64,000 bases of DNA. Source: Flavimaribacter sediminis. GTDB lineage: Bacteria > Pseudomonadota > Alphaproteobacteria > Rhizobiales > Rhizobiaceae. Numbering within the stretch: position 1 is the stretch's first letter; the number at the start of each line of letters is the position of its first letter. Both the position numbers and the translations under genes were made by a program. Positions 36,674-45,984 of this stretch are shown piece by piece. The stretch is from the NCBI RefSeq assembly GCF_019492055.1, contig NZ_JAICBX010000002.1, positions 682,001 through 746,000 of the forward strand, written 5' to 3'. Below the pieces are notes generated by a model. It was not told the origin of the DNA. It searched no databases and worked only from the letters and a program-made list of their open reading frames with translations.

Positions 36674-36771
36674 AATCGTCCTCGGGGTTAAATGTCGCCC
36701 CCGAAGCCCGTCACAAAACATGCAATAATGGCGATTTGTAGTTCAGACGCCGTATCACCCGAATTATTCGC

Positions 36772-37662
36772 TCAATCCCGGCTCCGGACGTAGTGCGCGT
36801 GGGTCCGGCGGACGCCTTCTTCCAGCGAGACGCTAGGCCACTCGCCGATCAGCGTTCTCAACACCGCGTTATCGAGTTGCGGGGGTGCCGGTCTGATTTG
36901 CTCCGATGGAGTGATCTTTGCCTCCGGCGAGACCTTCTTGATGGCGGCGATGACGTCGTCAATCGTCTGCGTTCCGGTCGTCAGATCCGATACATAGGCG
37001 CTGTCCGGCTCCAGCGCCAGGCACCGCCCCATCACGTCGACGACCTCGTCGACGTACTGGAAACACATCGCGCCGGCAAAGGGCATCTGAAAGCTCGCGC
37101 CCTGCGCCGCGGCTTTGACCGCTAGCGTAATCGCCGCTGTCTCGCCAATTTCCCGGCCCGGACCGTAAACAACATTGGGCCTGATGCCTATCGACGGCGT
37201 CTGGTGGTCGAGATACCAGATCCTGGATATATCTTCGCAGCATCGCTTGTAGGCGCCGTAAAGATTTACGGGCGTATTGAAAGGTTCGCGCGGCTTCGCG
37301 GCGACGGAACTCGTATAAACGAAACGCCGCACGCCGAGCCGGCGCGCGACCTCCAGCATGTTGATATGGCCGATCACATTGACTTCCGCGCCCTTTGCAG
37401 GATCGGCGCGGCACGCCGGGATCACCATCGCGGCAAGATGAACAATGGCGCGCACTCCATGGCGTTTCGCCATCGCGTGGATGGCCTCGATATCCAAGAT
37501 GTTTCCGGTTTCCGAAATCACGCCCGAGACCGGATCAATAGTCGGGGCAAGATCAAGCGAGACCACCGTTTCCCCTGCGTCGACCATCCGACCAGAGATT
37601 GCCCTTCCGAGAAATCCGTTCCCTCCGGTCACCAGAACAGGGCCAATGCCTGGCGTCTTCAT
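36772..37662 (-). CDS. NAD-dependent epimerase/dehydratase (extended SDR)
   Basis: 296 residues. Rossmann motif TGGNGFLGRAI, then the active-site YxxxK in LYGAYKRCCED. Extended SDRs of this kind oxidise, epimerise or dehydrate sugars, often nucleotide sugars, but short catabolic versions act on sugar acids. It overlaps the preceding SDR gene by 4 bases (ATGA) and is the last gene of the TRAP catabolic unit, favouring a catabolic task. Confidence 0.88.
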   Translation of the reverse strand: MKTPGIGPVLVTGGNGFLGRAISGRMVDAGETVVSLDLAPTIDPVSGVISETGNILDIEAIHAMAKRHGVRAIVHLAAMVIPACRADPAKGAEVNVIGHINMLEVARRLGVRRFVYTSSVAAKPREPFNTPVNLYGAYKRCCEDISRIWYLDHQTPSIGIRPNVVYGPGREIGETAAITLAVKAAAQGASFQMPFAGAMCFQYVDEVVDVMGRCLALEPDSAYVSDLTTGTQTIDDVIAAIKKVSPEAKITPSEQIRPAPPQLDNAVLRTLIGEWPSVSLEEGVRRTHAHYVRSRD

Positions 37663-38423
37663 GACGCCATTCCCTGCCCGCCGTTGACGTCAAGCAATTG
37701 CCCCGTGATGAAGCTTGCTTCCTCTGACGCCAGAAAGGCGACGGCGGCCGTAACATCCTCGACGCGGCCATTCCGGCCCACGGGAATGCCGAGGACGGCG
37801 GCTTCTCTCTCCTCGGGCGTCATGCGTTCTGACAGGAGCCGCTCCACCCGCGGTGTGAGGATCGCTCCGGGACAAACCGCATTGCAGGTGACGCCCATCG
37901 GACCGAACTCCTGCGCGAGTTGCAGGGTCATAGACTGAACCGCTCCTTTGGCCGCGACGTAATTGGCGCCGGTAAACAGGCTGCCGTAGCGCCCCGCCTT
38001 CGAGCCAAGATTTACGATTCTGCCGAACCCCGCCTCGAGCATGTGAGGCAAAACCAGACGCGTCAGGCGTACAGCCGCAGTGACATTGAGCGCCAGAAGT
38101 CTGTCCCAGTCCTCGTCGCTCTCTTCCAGAAACGCGCGCGGCGTATGCAGCGAGCCGCCTGCATTGTTGACCAGCGTATCGAATTTCAGATCGGCTTCGA
38201 GCCGGGTAAAGCATTCGACGACGGATTTTTGGTCCAGCAGGTCCACCTGCTCGAACCGGATGAATTCGGCCTCATTGCGTTCCTGCGCCGCTTCTATGGC
38301 CTCTTTGCTCTTGTCAAGCGCGACCACAGTGCCGCCTTCGGCGGCAAATCGTTCGCAAATTCCCAGACCAAGCCCGTCGGCGCCCGCCGACACCAGTATT
38401 GTTCTGCCTTCAAACCGTTTCAT
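37659..38423 (-). CDS. SDR-family oxidoreductase
   Basis: 254 residues, classical SDR. Cofactor motif VSAGADGLGLGICERF (a variant of TGxxxGxG beginning with Ser), NNAGG, catalytic Ser in NLGSKAGRYGS and YxxxK in NYVAAKGAVQ. Probably oxidises a hydroxyl group of the imported acid or its lactone-derived product. Starts 21 bases after the ThDP enzyme gene. Confidence 0.88.
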   Translation of the reverse strand: MKRFEGRTILVSAGADGLGLGICERFAAEGGTVVALDKSKEAIEAAQERNEAEFIRFEQVDLLDQKSVVECFTRLEADLKFDTLVNNAGGSLHTPRAFLEESDEDWDRLLALNVTAAVRLTRLVLPHMLEAGFGRIVNLGSKAGRYGSLFTGANYVAAKGAVQSMTLQLAQEFGPMGVTCNAVCPGAILTPRVERLLSERMTPEEREAAVLGIPVGRNGRVEDVTAAVAFLASEEASFITGQLLDVNGGQGMAS

Positions 38424-38444
38424 GTCGCCATGCCTCCCTTTGCC

Positions 38445-40136
38445 TTACAGAGACTCGTAGTCGGAACAATCCCGGTGGCTCGCCGCCGGATCGACCTTCA
38501 CGTCGATAACGACCGGCCCTCCCAACCGGTGTGCTTCCGCGAGCGCGTCCGCCATCTGGTCCGCCTCCGTGACCGTCAAACCGCTGCCGCCCAGCCCCTC
38601 GGCCACCTTCGTAAAGTCGTGATCGGCAAAATCCACGCCGATACGCTGGTTTCCGAGATTGTCACGGACCATTCCCAGGCCGGCGTTGTTGGCCACCACA
38701 TAAACCACATCCAGCCCGCGTTCCGCCGCCGTTGCGATCGCATCCATGGTCATTACGAAACCGCCATCGCCGATCAGGCCTGTGACGCGCTTCTCCGGGG
38801 CGACGATCTTCGCGGCTGTAGCTGCAGGCGTGCTCCAGCCCATTCCGCCGACGCCGCCGGGCGCCACGAGCTGATACGGCGAGCGAAGCGGAAGCCGGCA
38901 TGTCGCCCAGATCCGGTTGGTTCCCGCGTCGAGCGTCAACAGATCGTCATCCGTCAGAAAAGACTGCAGGCCGCGCATGATATCGGCGTAGTGCAGGGTT
39001 CCCGGACGAGTCGGAAACTCCGGCAACACGCCGTAGTCGTTGTCCTGTTTGATACGGGAGATCGACGCCTTGCGTCGTGACACGAGAGTGGCGTCATGCG
39101 GCGCGGCCGCAGCCAACAGACCGGCGACCTCGGCTACATCGCCGGTTATCGCATGATCGACCGGCACCACCCAGCCGGCGTGCAACGGATCCTGGTCGAC
39201 CTGAACGATCGTCTGTTCGCCGGGCCTGATCATCTTCTCGTCGCGAAACCGCGTATATTCCGGTCCGAGACTGCAGCCCATCACGAGGACAAGATCCGCC
39301 GCCTGCACCATACGGTTGGCCGCCGCCGACCCCCAGGTTCCCATCATGCCGACGGCGATTTCGCTCGCCTCGTCGATTGTTCCCTTGCCGTGATAGCTGG
39401 AGGCGATGGCGATTCCGTTCTGTTCGGCGTAGGCCTGCAGGGCTGGTCCGCATTTGGAGCCATAGACGCCGTTGCCGATGATCATCACCGGCTGTTCTGC
39501 TTTTTCAATCAGCGCCGCGATCTCGCTCACCGCATCGCGATCGACGCGCGGCGGCGTATATCCGAGATAACCTTGCGTCGGGTAGAGCCGGGCCCGTGTT
39601 TCATGCGGGATCTCCTGCTTGATGATGTTTGAGCGCATGACGATGGCGGCCGGCCCCTGACGCGGCGTCGAGGCGTGTTTGACCGCCAGCTGCGCCCCAT
39701 AGACCGCCTCGGCCGGCGTCGTTGCATAGGTCGCATATTTCGTCATGGTTTTGAGCACGGCAAAGGCATCGGCCGCCCCGTAGTCGCCGGTCATGGTCTG
39801 GTAGACGCCATACTGACCGAAGCCGTCGTAGCAGGACGTGTCGGTGAGGATCACCATGGGCGACGACGAGAAATAGGCTTCCAGAATCCCGAAGGCGCCG
39901 GTGGTCGTGGCGAATGGTCCCTGAGCCATCAAAAGTCCCGGTTTTCCTGTCATTTTGCCTGCAACCTGAGCCATGACGGAGGCACTCTGTTCCGAACGGG
40001 CGAGCACTACGTCAAACTCATCCTGCTTTTCATGGAAAGCCGGCAACGACCATGTTATCCCGAGCCCGGGCAGGGTAAAACCGCGATTGACGCCGCTTTC
40101 GAGAAACGTGTTGATGATACCTTCGTTGGTGAGCAT
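38445..40136 (-). CDS. Thiamine-diphosphate-dependent enzyme, acetolactate-synthase superfamily
   Basis: 563 residues in the three-domain POX/ALS layout. The pyrimidine-domain Glu that activates ThDP is in LARSEQSASVMAQVAGKMTG; the middle domain follows; the Mg/ThDP motif is GDGGFVMTMDAIATAAERG ending VVANNAGLGM. It could be a 2-oxoacid decarboxylase, a lyase or a carboligase; it does not match acetolactate synthase closely enough, and no small subunit is present. In a TRAP/lactonase/SDR operon it may cleave or decarboxylate a 2-oxo sugar acid. Confidence 0.88.
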   Translation of the reverse strand: MLTNEGIINTFLESGVNRGFTLPGLGITWSLPAFHEKQDEFDVVLARSEQSASVMAQVAGKMTGKPGLLMAQGPFATTTGAFGILEAYFSSSPMVILTDTSCYDGFGQYGVYQTMTGDYGAADAFAVLKTMTKYATYATTPAEAVYGAQLAVKHASTPRQGPAAIVMRSNIIKQEIPHETRARLYPTQGYLGYTPPRVDRDAVSEIAALIEKAEQPVMIIGNGVYGSKCGPALQAYAEQNGIAIASSYHGKGTIDEASEIAVGMMGTWGSAAANRMVQAADLVLVMGCSLGPEYTRFRDEKMIRPGEQTIVQVDQDPLHAGWVVPVDHAITGDVAEVAGLLAAAAPHDATLVSRRKASISRIKQDNDYGVLPEFPTRPGTLHYADIMRGLQSFLTDDDLLTLDAGTNRIWATCRLPLRSPYQLVAPGGVGGMGWSTPAATAAKIVAPEKRVTGLIGDGGFVMTMDAIATAAERGLDVVYVVANNAGLGMVRDNLGNQRIGVDFADHDFTKVAEGLGGSGLTVTEADQMADALAEAHRLGGPVVIDVKVDPAASHRDCSDYESL

Positions 40137-40212
40137 CTTTTTCCTTTCAGTCCTGTTTTTGGCGTGCGTCTACACGCGGGTGGCGCCGCGCGTCTGGGAT
40201 TTCGCCGGGCAT

Positions 40213-41478
40213 CTAATTCAATGAGGGCAGGAACAGGCTGATCTGCGGGAAGAACAGCAGGATAAGCAGCCCTACGATAATGGTTGCTATGAACGGTATG
40301 ACGCGTCGCGAAACAGCCTCGATCGACAGACCGGATATGCCGCAGGCAACGAAGAGATTGACGCCGAGCGGCGGGGTCAGAAAACCGATCTCGCTTGTGA
40401 CCACCAGCAGAATACCGAAATGGATCGGGTCAATGCCGAGTTGCTTGATCAGCGGCAGCAGGATCGGCGTCAGGATGATGACGGTCGAAAGCGTCTCCAT
40501 GAACGTGCCGAGCACGATCAGGATTGCGCAGATGATCAGCAGCATGATTATCGGATCGCTGGTCACGGTCAGAAGCGAAGCGGCGATCTTCTGGGGGATC
40601 AGGTTGAGCGTCAGGAACTCGCCGAAGAAGATGGCGGTCCCCATGATCAGGATAAGCCCGCCACAAATGGTCGTCGCTTCGCTCAGCGTCTCCCAGACAT
40701 CGGCCAGCCGAATGGTCCGCTTGATGACCATGCCGACCAGAAGCGCGTAGACGACCGCGATCACCGAAGCCTCCACCGGCGTGAAGACGCCGCCATAGAT
40801 GCCGCCAAGAACGATGAAAGGCGTGGCGAGCGAGAATTTGGCCTTGTACAAATTCGATGCGAATTCCTTCGCCTTGAACGGCCGGCTTTCTCCCCTGTAG
40901 CCATTCCTGCGAGACAGAAACCAGGTCGCGCCGATCAGCAGCGCGCCCATCAGGATGCCGGGAAGCAATCCCGCCAGGAACAGGTCGCCGATGGAGACCG
41001 AGGCGAGGACCCCGTAGACGATCATCGGATTGCTGGGCGGCAACAGGATTCCGAGGGTGCCGCCTGACGAGGCGACCGCAGCGGCAAAGTCTTTCGGATA
41101 GCCGTCATCCTTCATGGCGGGGATGAGCAAGGTTCCAATCGCAGCGACGGTGCCCGGTCCGGATCCGGAGATGGCGGCGAAGAACATACAGGACAGAATG
41201 GTCACGATGGCGAGGCCGCCATAGGCCTCTCCAACCACCGAGCGCATAACGTCAATGATGTCGCGCGTGATGCCAGCCCTGGACATGATTGCGCCTGCAA
41301 GCACGAAATTCGGTATTGCCAGCAGTGGAAACTTGTCGACGCCGTCAAACAGGCTATGGGCGAGCGAGGCGAGCGGTATCGGCGAATTCAACAGTTCGAT
41401 AAGTGAAGGAACGCCGAGCACGACAAAAATCGGCACGCCCAGAACCAGGCAGACGACGAAGACGATGACAAAAATCAT
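40213..41478 (-). CDS. dctM: TRAP transporter large permease (DctM)
   Basis: 421 residues from the ATG at 41478; the longer frame upstream overlaps the small permease in another frame and is not membrane-like. About 12 transmembrane segments with the DctM segments PNFVLAGAIMSRAGITRDIIDV and GSGPGTVAAIGTLLIP. Drives uptake with the sodium or proton gradient. Start overlaps the dctQ stop by 4 bases. Confidence 0.92.
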   Translation of the reverse strand: MIFVIVFVVCLVLGVPIFVVLGVPSLIELLNSPIPLASLAHSLFDGVDKFPLLAIPNFVLAGAIMSRAGITRDIIDVMRSVVGEAYGGLAIVTILSCMFFAAISGSGPGTVAAIGTLLIPAMKDDGYPKDFAAAVASSGGTLGILLPPSNPMIVYGVLASVSIGDLFLAGLLPGILMGALLIGATWFLSRRNGYRGESRPFKAKEFASNLYKAKFSLATPFIVLGGIYGGVFTPVEASVIAVVYALLVGMVIKRTIRLADVWETLSEATTICGGLILIMGTAIFFGEFLTLNLIPQKIAASLLTVTSDPIIMLLIICAILIVLGTFMETLSTVIILTPILLPLIKQLGIDPIHFGILLVVTSEIGFLTPPLGVNLFVACGISGLSIEAVSRRVIPFIATIIVGLLILLFFPQISLFLPSLN

Positions 41479-41990
41479 GTCCCGGCCTCCCGGTTCGCAG
41501 CATCTTCGCCCGCGATCAACGGCACGCCATGCTTCCATGACCGCCACTGGCGCTCGACAATCCGCACAATCATCAATGCATGTGCGAGCGGAATGACCGT
41601 GTAGATGTAGGCCAGCGGCAGAAACAGCGATGTCGAGTAAACCGGATAGGTCAGCGTTCGCTGTATGAGCAGTATTCCGGCCCATACGACAAAGGTGTTG
41701 AAGATGATCCAGATGATGTCGGCGAGCAGAAACGTCAGCCGTTCATTAACCGGCAACAGGCGCGCGAACAGGGTGACGCGGATATGAGCGCCGCGTTGCG
41801 CGGCCACGCTCGCCGAAATGTAGACGAACCAGACAAATGCGAATCTGGATACCTCCTCACTCCATGACAACCCGACATGGAGCACGTAGCGGAAGAATAT
41901 CTGGGCGGCGAGAACGACAACAAGGAGCGCAAGGCTCAAATTTGATACGACGAGCTCGAATCGTCCGGCGGCAGACAGAATACGGTTCAT
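41475..41990 (-). CDS. dctQ: TRAP transporter small permease (DctQ)
   Basis: 171 residues with four predicted transmembrane helices and the conserved WSEEVSRFAFVWFVYISASVA segment of DctQ. Partner of the large permease, needed for contact with the binding protein. 132 bases separate it from dctP, and that gap contains a strong hairpin. Confidence 0.9.
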   Translation of the reverse strand: MNRILSAAGRFELVVSNLSLALLVVVLAAQIFFRYVLHVGLSWSEEVSRFAFVWFVYISASVAAQRGAHIRVTLFARLLPVNERLTFLLADIIWIIFNTFVVWAGILLIQRTLTYPVYSTSLFLPLAYIYTVIPLAHALMIVRIVERQWRSWKHGVPLIAGEDAANREAGT

Positions 41991-42067
41991 CTATGATCTG
42001 CTCCCCTGCTCGCCTGGTTTGCGGATGTTATCTGGTGTGGATCGCCTGCAGGCAGGCGCGTGTTGCC

Positions 42068-42102
42068 GGCTCCGCCGTCGAACAAATTACGGCGGCGGAG
42101 CC
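42068..42102 (-). promoter_or_regulatory. Intercistronic stem-loop between dctP and dctQ
   Basis: A 10-bp GC-rich stem GGCTCCGCCG / CGGCGGAGCC encloses a 15-base loop whose ends (TCG / CGG region) may pair further. Lies 20 bases past the dctP stop. No T-run; a role in stabilising dctP mRNA or lowering read-through to the permeases is likely. Confidence 0.6.
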
Positions 42103-42122
42103 CGACTTTGTCGTTCGACAGT

Positions 42123-43163
42123 CTATTCCAGGCTGCCGGTTTCCTTATAGCGGACCGTCGTGTCGACCCAGTCCTTGCCTCCACCGACAAGCTCATAGAG
42201 CTGCGGCCAGGCGCCGCGGGCCTTCTCCGCCCACACTTCAGGATCTTCGAGTTCGCAGAAAGTCACGCCGTGATCTTCCGTAAGAGCCTTCCGAACACGC
42301 GCGACGTTTTCCTTGACATATTCGGCGTGCGCAATGTCGACTTCTTCAGCCGCTTCCAGGATCACCTTCTGGTCATCCGCCGAGAGGCCGTTGAAGAAGT
42401 CGTTATTGATGACAACGACAGCCGCCAGCGGCAGATAGGTCGCTTCGGTAATATATTTGATGTGCTCGTGGAAACCCATGTTCAGGATCACGTCCGTGGG
42501 GCTGTCGAAGGAGTCGACAACGCCGGTGGCGACTGCGCCGAAGGTCTCGCCCCAGGCGATCGGGTAGGTGGACACGTCCCACGATTCCCACATGGCGGTC
42601 ATGACCGGGTTCTTGGGAGCCCGGATCTTCAGTCCCTGAAGATCGTCGATCGTCGAAATGCACTTGTCTTTCGCAAACAGGCTACGGAACGAATTCGTGA
42701 AACCGCCAATGACGCGCAGGCTGCCGCTCTCGCCCAGGACCCGCTTGTTGAGTTCGTCCCGGAACGCTCCGGAGCGCAACAATCCGCCATCGCCCGTCAG
42801 GTCGTCAGGACTGTCGTTCATGTACGGCAGCACCAGGACGTTAAGCGAGGGCGCCAGCTGGGCGACGTTGTTCGAGGTGATGCCGCCCATCTGCACCGTG
42901 CCGAGTTGCACTTTTTGGGCGATCGCCTGTTCCGTTCCCATGACGCCGCCATCGAGCACCTCGACGACGATCTCGCCATTCGACTTTTCCTTCACCTTGT
43001 CGGCGAACTGATGGGCGTATACGCCGTATGTATGATCCGGCGGGCAACAATGCGCATATTTGATTGTAACCCGCGGCGCTGCGTTGACCGACGTCGCGGC
43101 GACGAACGCCGATGCGACCACGGACAAGGCTATCCCAAGGACGCCCAAATATCTGAAACTCAT
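42123..43163 (-). CDS. dctP: TRAP transporter substrate-binding protein (DctP)
   Basis: 346 residues from the ATG at 43163, preceded by GGAGGAG. Signal peptide (LGVLGIALSVVASAFVAATSVNA) then a DctP fold; the carboxylate-binding arginine is probably in LKIRAPKNPVM. It binds an organic acid in the periplasm. Carries an unusual CC pair near the mature N-terminus (KYAHCCPPDH) and further cysteines in CISTID and TFCELED, so a disulfide is possible. Confidence 0.92.
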   Translation of the reverse strand: MSFRYLGVLGIALSVVASAFVAATSVNAAPRVTIKYAHCCPPDHTYGVYAHQFADKVKEKSNGEIVVEVLDGGVMGTEQAIAQKVQLGTVQMGGITSNNVAQLAPSLNVLVLPYMNDSPDDLTGDGGLLRSGAFRDELNKRVLGESGSLRVIGGFTNSFRSLFAKDKCISTIDDLQGLKIRAPKNPVMTAMWESWDVSTYPIAWGETFGAVATGVVDSFDSPTDVILNMGFHEHIKYITEATYLPLAAVVVINNDFFNGLSADDQKVILEAAEEVDIAHAEYVKENVARVRKALTEDHGVTFCELEDPEVWAEKARGAWPQLYELVGGGKDWVDTTVRYKETGSLE

Positions 43164-43239
43164 AATCTCCTCCTTCTGTTTCCGGCCTCCCGGCCGCATG
43201 TGTCGGCGCTTGGACGGCGCCGCCTCCATTCCTTCGTTA

Positions 43240-44160
43240 CTAAGTCGCGTCGAAACGCGGTTCCGGAATTCCACGGACGCCAAGTCCCCGAATGGCGAAC
43301 AGACCTCCCGCCAAAGTCTCGGCGGCAATCTGCGCCTCATTCATTGAGAACCGTGCGGACGTCACGAAAAGCACGTCCATCTGCGGGCCGCCAAAGGCGC
43401 ACATTGTCGGACAGGTTACGGGCAGCTTGATGTGGCGCATCATTTTTCCGTCCGCTGTAAAACAGCCAACCGCAGAACCGTCGAAAAGAGCGCCCCAGTA
43501 GTTTCCGTCAGCGTCGACTGTCGCCCCGTCGATCCTGCCCTCATAGGCCGTCGTGTCGACAAAGCCCCGGCAGTCCGACAATTCGCCGGTAACGGGATCA
43601 AGCGAATACTGAAAAGAACGATCCACACGGCTGTCCGAAAAATAAAGCGTCTTGCCGTCGAGGCTGAAGGCGATACCGTTGGAAACGGTAAAACCAGTTT
43701 CCAGGCGATGCCAGGCAAGATCCGGATCGAGCCGATAGAGCGACGCGTTGGGCGTCGCAAAATCCTGGTTCATCGTTCCGCACCAGAAACGCCCCTGACG
43801 GTCAACCTTGCCATCATTCAGCCGCGTATCAGCCTTTTCGGGTTCCGGATTTCCGATCCATTCGACGCCGACGGGATCGGAAGAGATGTCGATGAAAGCG
43901 AAGCCACTTGCAAGACCCGAAACAAACCTTCCGTCGCTGCAAAGTCCGATCGAACCGATCAGGTCTGGTAATTTGTAAGCTTGCGCACCGGCGCCGGCGA
44001 CGTCAGATCGCCAGATTTTCTTCTCCAGACTGTCGATCCAGAACAGGCACTGTCTGCGTTCATCCCAAATCGGACACTCGCCAAGCGTGGCCTGGCCGGG
44101 CCATATGCACTCTATCTCCAGAGAATGTTCTTCAGCAGCAGCCGTCAGGTCTTGCTTCAT
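43240..44160 (-). CDS. SMP-30/gluconolactonase-family lactonase
   Basis: 306 residues from the ATG at 44160 with GAGGAAG upstream. Six-bladed propeller with metal ligands in LGECPIWDER (Glu), TRLNDGKVDRQGRFWCG (Asn), VSNGIAFSLDG (Asn) and DSRVDRS (Asp). Predicted to open a sugar lactone. It leads the lactonase-TRAP-ThDP-SDR-epimerase unit opposite a LysR gene, which points to sugar or sugar-acid oxidation via a lactone. Confidence 0.9.
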   Translation of the reverse strand: MKQDLTAAAEEHSLEIECIWPGQATLGECPIWDERRQCLFWIDSLEKKIWRSDVAGAGAQAYKLPDLIGSIGLCSDGRFVSGLASGFAFIDISSDPVGVEWIGNPEPEKADTRLNDGKVDRQGRFWCGTMNQDFATPNASLYRLDPDLAWHRLETGFTVSNGIAFSLDGKTLYFSDSRVDRSFQYSLDPVTGELSDCRGFVDTTAYEGRIDGATVDADGNYWGALFDGSAVGCFTADGKMMRHIKLPVTCPTMCAFGGPQMDVLFVTSARFSMNEAQIAAETLAGGLFAIRGLGVRGIPEPRFDAT

Positions 44161-44249
44161 GAGCCGGTTTCTTCCTCTTCCCGGAAAACAGGCTAGCAAG
44201 ATCAATTAACTTTGGATAATGTATTTTATAACACAGCTAAATCTAAATA

Positions 44250-45173
44250 ATGAATATCACACTCCGACAGCTCCAATATGTGGTCGTCGCCTCGCAGGAA
44301 GGATCGATTCTCGGCGCGGCGAACGCCCTGAACATCTCGACGTCATCCATCCTCATGGCTATCGAAAAATTTGAAAGAGAGTTCGGCATCCAGGTCTTCG
44401 TACGCCAGCGATCCAAGGGATTGGCGACGACGACGGCAGGTGAAAGGGCGATCGCTCGAACCATCCGGATGCTTGACGAGGCGGAGTCCTATTTCCGCGA
44501 TGTCAGCGGCAGTGACCAGGAATTGTCGGGCGAATTGCGCGTCGGATCGTTCACCTCGATATCGCCGAGCATCGCGCCACAGGTCATCCGCGACCTGAAT
44601 GAAGCCTATCCGAAACTGATCGTTCATCTTTCCGAGGGCGATATCATCGCCATCCAGCAAAGTCTTCGTGACGGCGTCGTGGAAATATTGCTGACATACG
44701 ACGCCGGCATCTGGGAGGAATTCGACTACGAGGTGTTGGCGAATGCCCCGCCGCATGTCGTCATCGCCGAAGATGATCCGCTGGCCGCGAACGACAGGAT
44801 TTCACTCAAGGATCTCGCCGAGAAAACTCTGCTCCTGCTGAACCTTCCGCAATCAAGGACCTACATCAATTCGCTGTTCGAGCGGGCCGGGGTCAGTCCC
44901 GGACGTATCCAGCGCCTGGAATCTTTCGAGATGATCCGCAGTTCCGCGGCGGCGGGACTCGGTATCGGCATCCTGAATGTGCGCCCCTTCACCGACAATA
45001 CCTATGGCGGTCTGAAAGTCGTCTGCCGTCCATTGGTGGAATCGGAATTGAGTCCGAATATCGTACTCGCCATGCGGCGCGGCGGACGTCTCAGCCGAAG
45101 AGCCCAGGCGTTTTCGAGTTATTGCCGAAAATTCTTCGTACCGGAAAATGTAGATCGGCTTTTCGTGAAGTAA
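44250..45173 (+). CDS. LysR-family transcriptional regulator of the lactonase/TRAP operon
   Basis: 307 residues. HTH LRQLQYVVVASQEGSILGAANALNISTSSILMAIEKFER at the very N-terminus, then an effector domain. Divergent from the lactonase gene with 89 AT-rich bases between, so it most likely controls the lactonase-TRAP operon in response to the imported acid. Confidence 0.9.
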   Translation: MNITLRQLQYVVVASQEGSILGAANALNISTSSILMAIEKFEREFGIQVFVRQRSKGLATTTAGERAIARTIRMLDEAESYFRDVSGSDQELSGELRVGSFTSISPSIAPQVIRDLNEAYPKLIVHLSEGDIIAIQQSLRDGVVEILLTYDAGIWEEFDYEVLANAPPHVVIAEDDPLAANDRISLKDLAEKTLLLLNLPQSRTYINSLFERAGVSPGRIQRLESFEMIRSSAAAGLGIGILNVRPFTDNTYGGLKVVCRPLVESELSPNIVLAMRRGGRLSRRAQAFSSYCRKFFVPENVDRLFVK

Positions 45174-45236
45174 CGGATGTCAGGCGTTACCTGATTTTTC
45201 TTCCCGATATCATTCATCCGCTTTGAAAAATGCAGT

Positions 45237-45971
45237 CTAAGAATTCGCTGTGGAGTTTTCTTCGGACATGATCTCACCGAGACTCTCGACAATGCGGTCA
45301 GCGGCCGCTTCCATGAGCACCCGGCGATGATCGTCGCGAATGTCATTCAGGTGCATGCCGCCGAGAAACCCGATGGCATGCATTCCAGCTGCTTTCGCAG
45401 CTCTGATGCCCAGGGGGGAATCCTCGACGACAAGGCATCTGTCCGGTGAGACGCCGAATTGCGCTGCGGCGTGCAGAAACAAATCTGGCGCCGGCTTACC
45501 GTTTTTAACCTGCTGCGCGCTGAATACATGCGTGAAGCGACTGGCCAGGCCCATGGCTTCGAGCGCAATGCCCAGACGCTCAAAGGTGCTGCTGGACGCA
45601 ATACAGAACGGAAGGCCACGCCCTTCGATGCGGTCAAGCAGATCGCCTAGACCGGGAACCGGCGTCAGTTCCCTGCGGAAACGCTCGAACAATATGTCAT
45701 GCCAGGTCTGGCTGAAGCCTTCCGATGTGCCGCGCGGACTTTGCACAGCGACATCCCTCTCGATCTTGTCGATCGCGGCGCCGAGGTAACGGCCCCTCAC
45801 CTGGTCAATGTCCAGCGGCACGCCGAATTCTCGCAGGGTCGTCTGCAACGACGACAACGAAATGACTTCGCTGTTCGCAACCACGCCGTCGAAATCGAAG
45901 ATGACGAGATCGACGCCTGTCTCTGCATCGGACTGTGCAAGCTTTCGGGAAAGCCCCGTCGGATCCACCAT
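45237..45971 (-). CDS. HAD-family phosphatase, beta-phosphoglucomutase-like
   Basis: 244 residues. Motif I DFDGVVANSE (nucleophile Asp), cap domain, motif II SSS, motif III Lys near KNGKPAPDLF and motif IV VVEDSPLGIRAAKAAGM are present, typical of subfamily I HAD sugar phosphatases/mutases. It starts 13 bases after the transporter ATPase gene ends. Probably dephosphorylates or isomerises a sugar or polyol phosphate from this locus. Confidence 0.9.
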   Translation of the reverse strand: MVDPTGLSRKLAQSDAETGVDLVIFDFDGVVANSEVISLSSLQTTLREFGVPLDIDQVRGRYLGAAIDKIERDVAVQSPRGTSEGFSQTWHDILFERFRRELTPVPGLGDLLDRIEGRGLPFCIASSSTFERLGIALEAMGLASRFTHVFSAQQVKNGKPAPDLFLHAAAQFGVSPDRCLVVEDSPLGIRAAKAAGMHAIGFLGGMHLNDIRDDHRRVLMEAAADRIVESLGEIMSEENSTANS

Positions 45972-45984
45972 CGGCGATGTGTTC

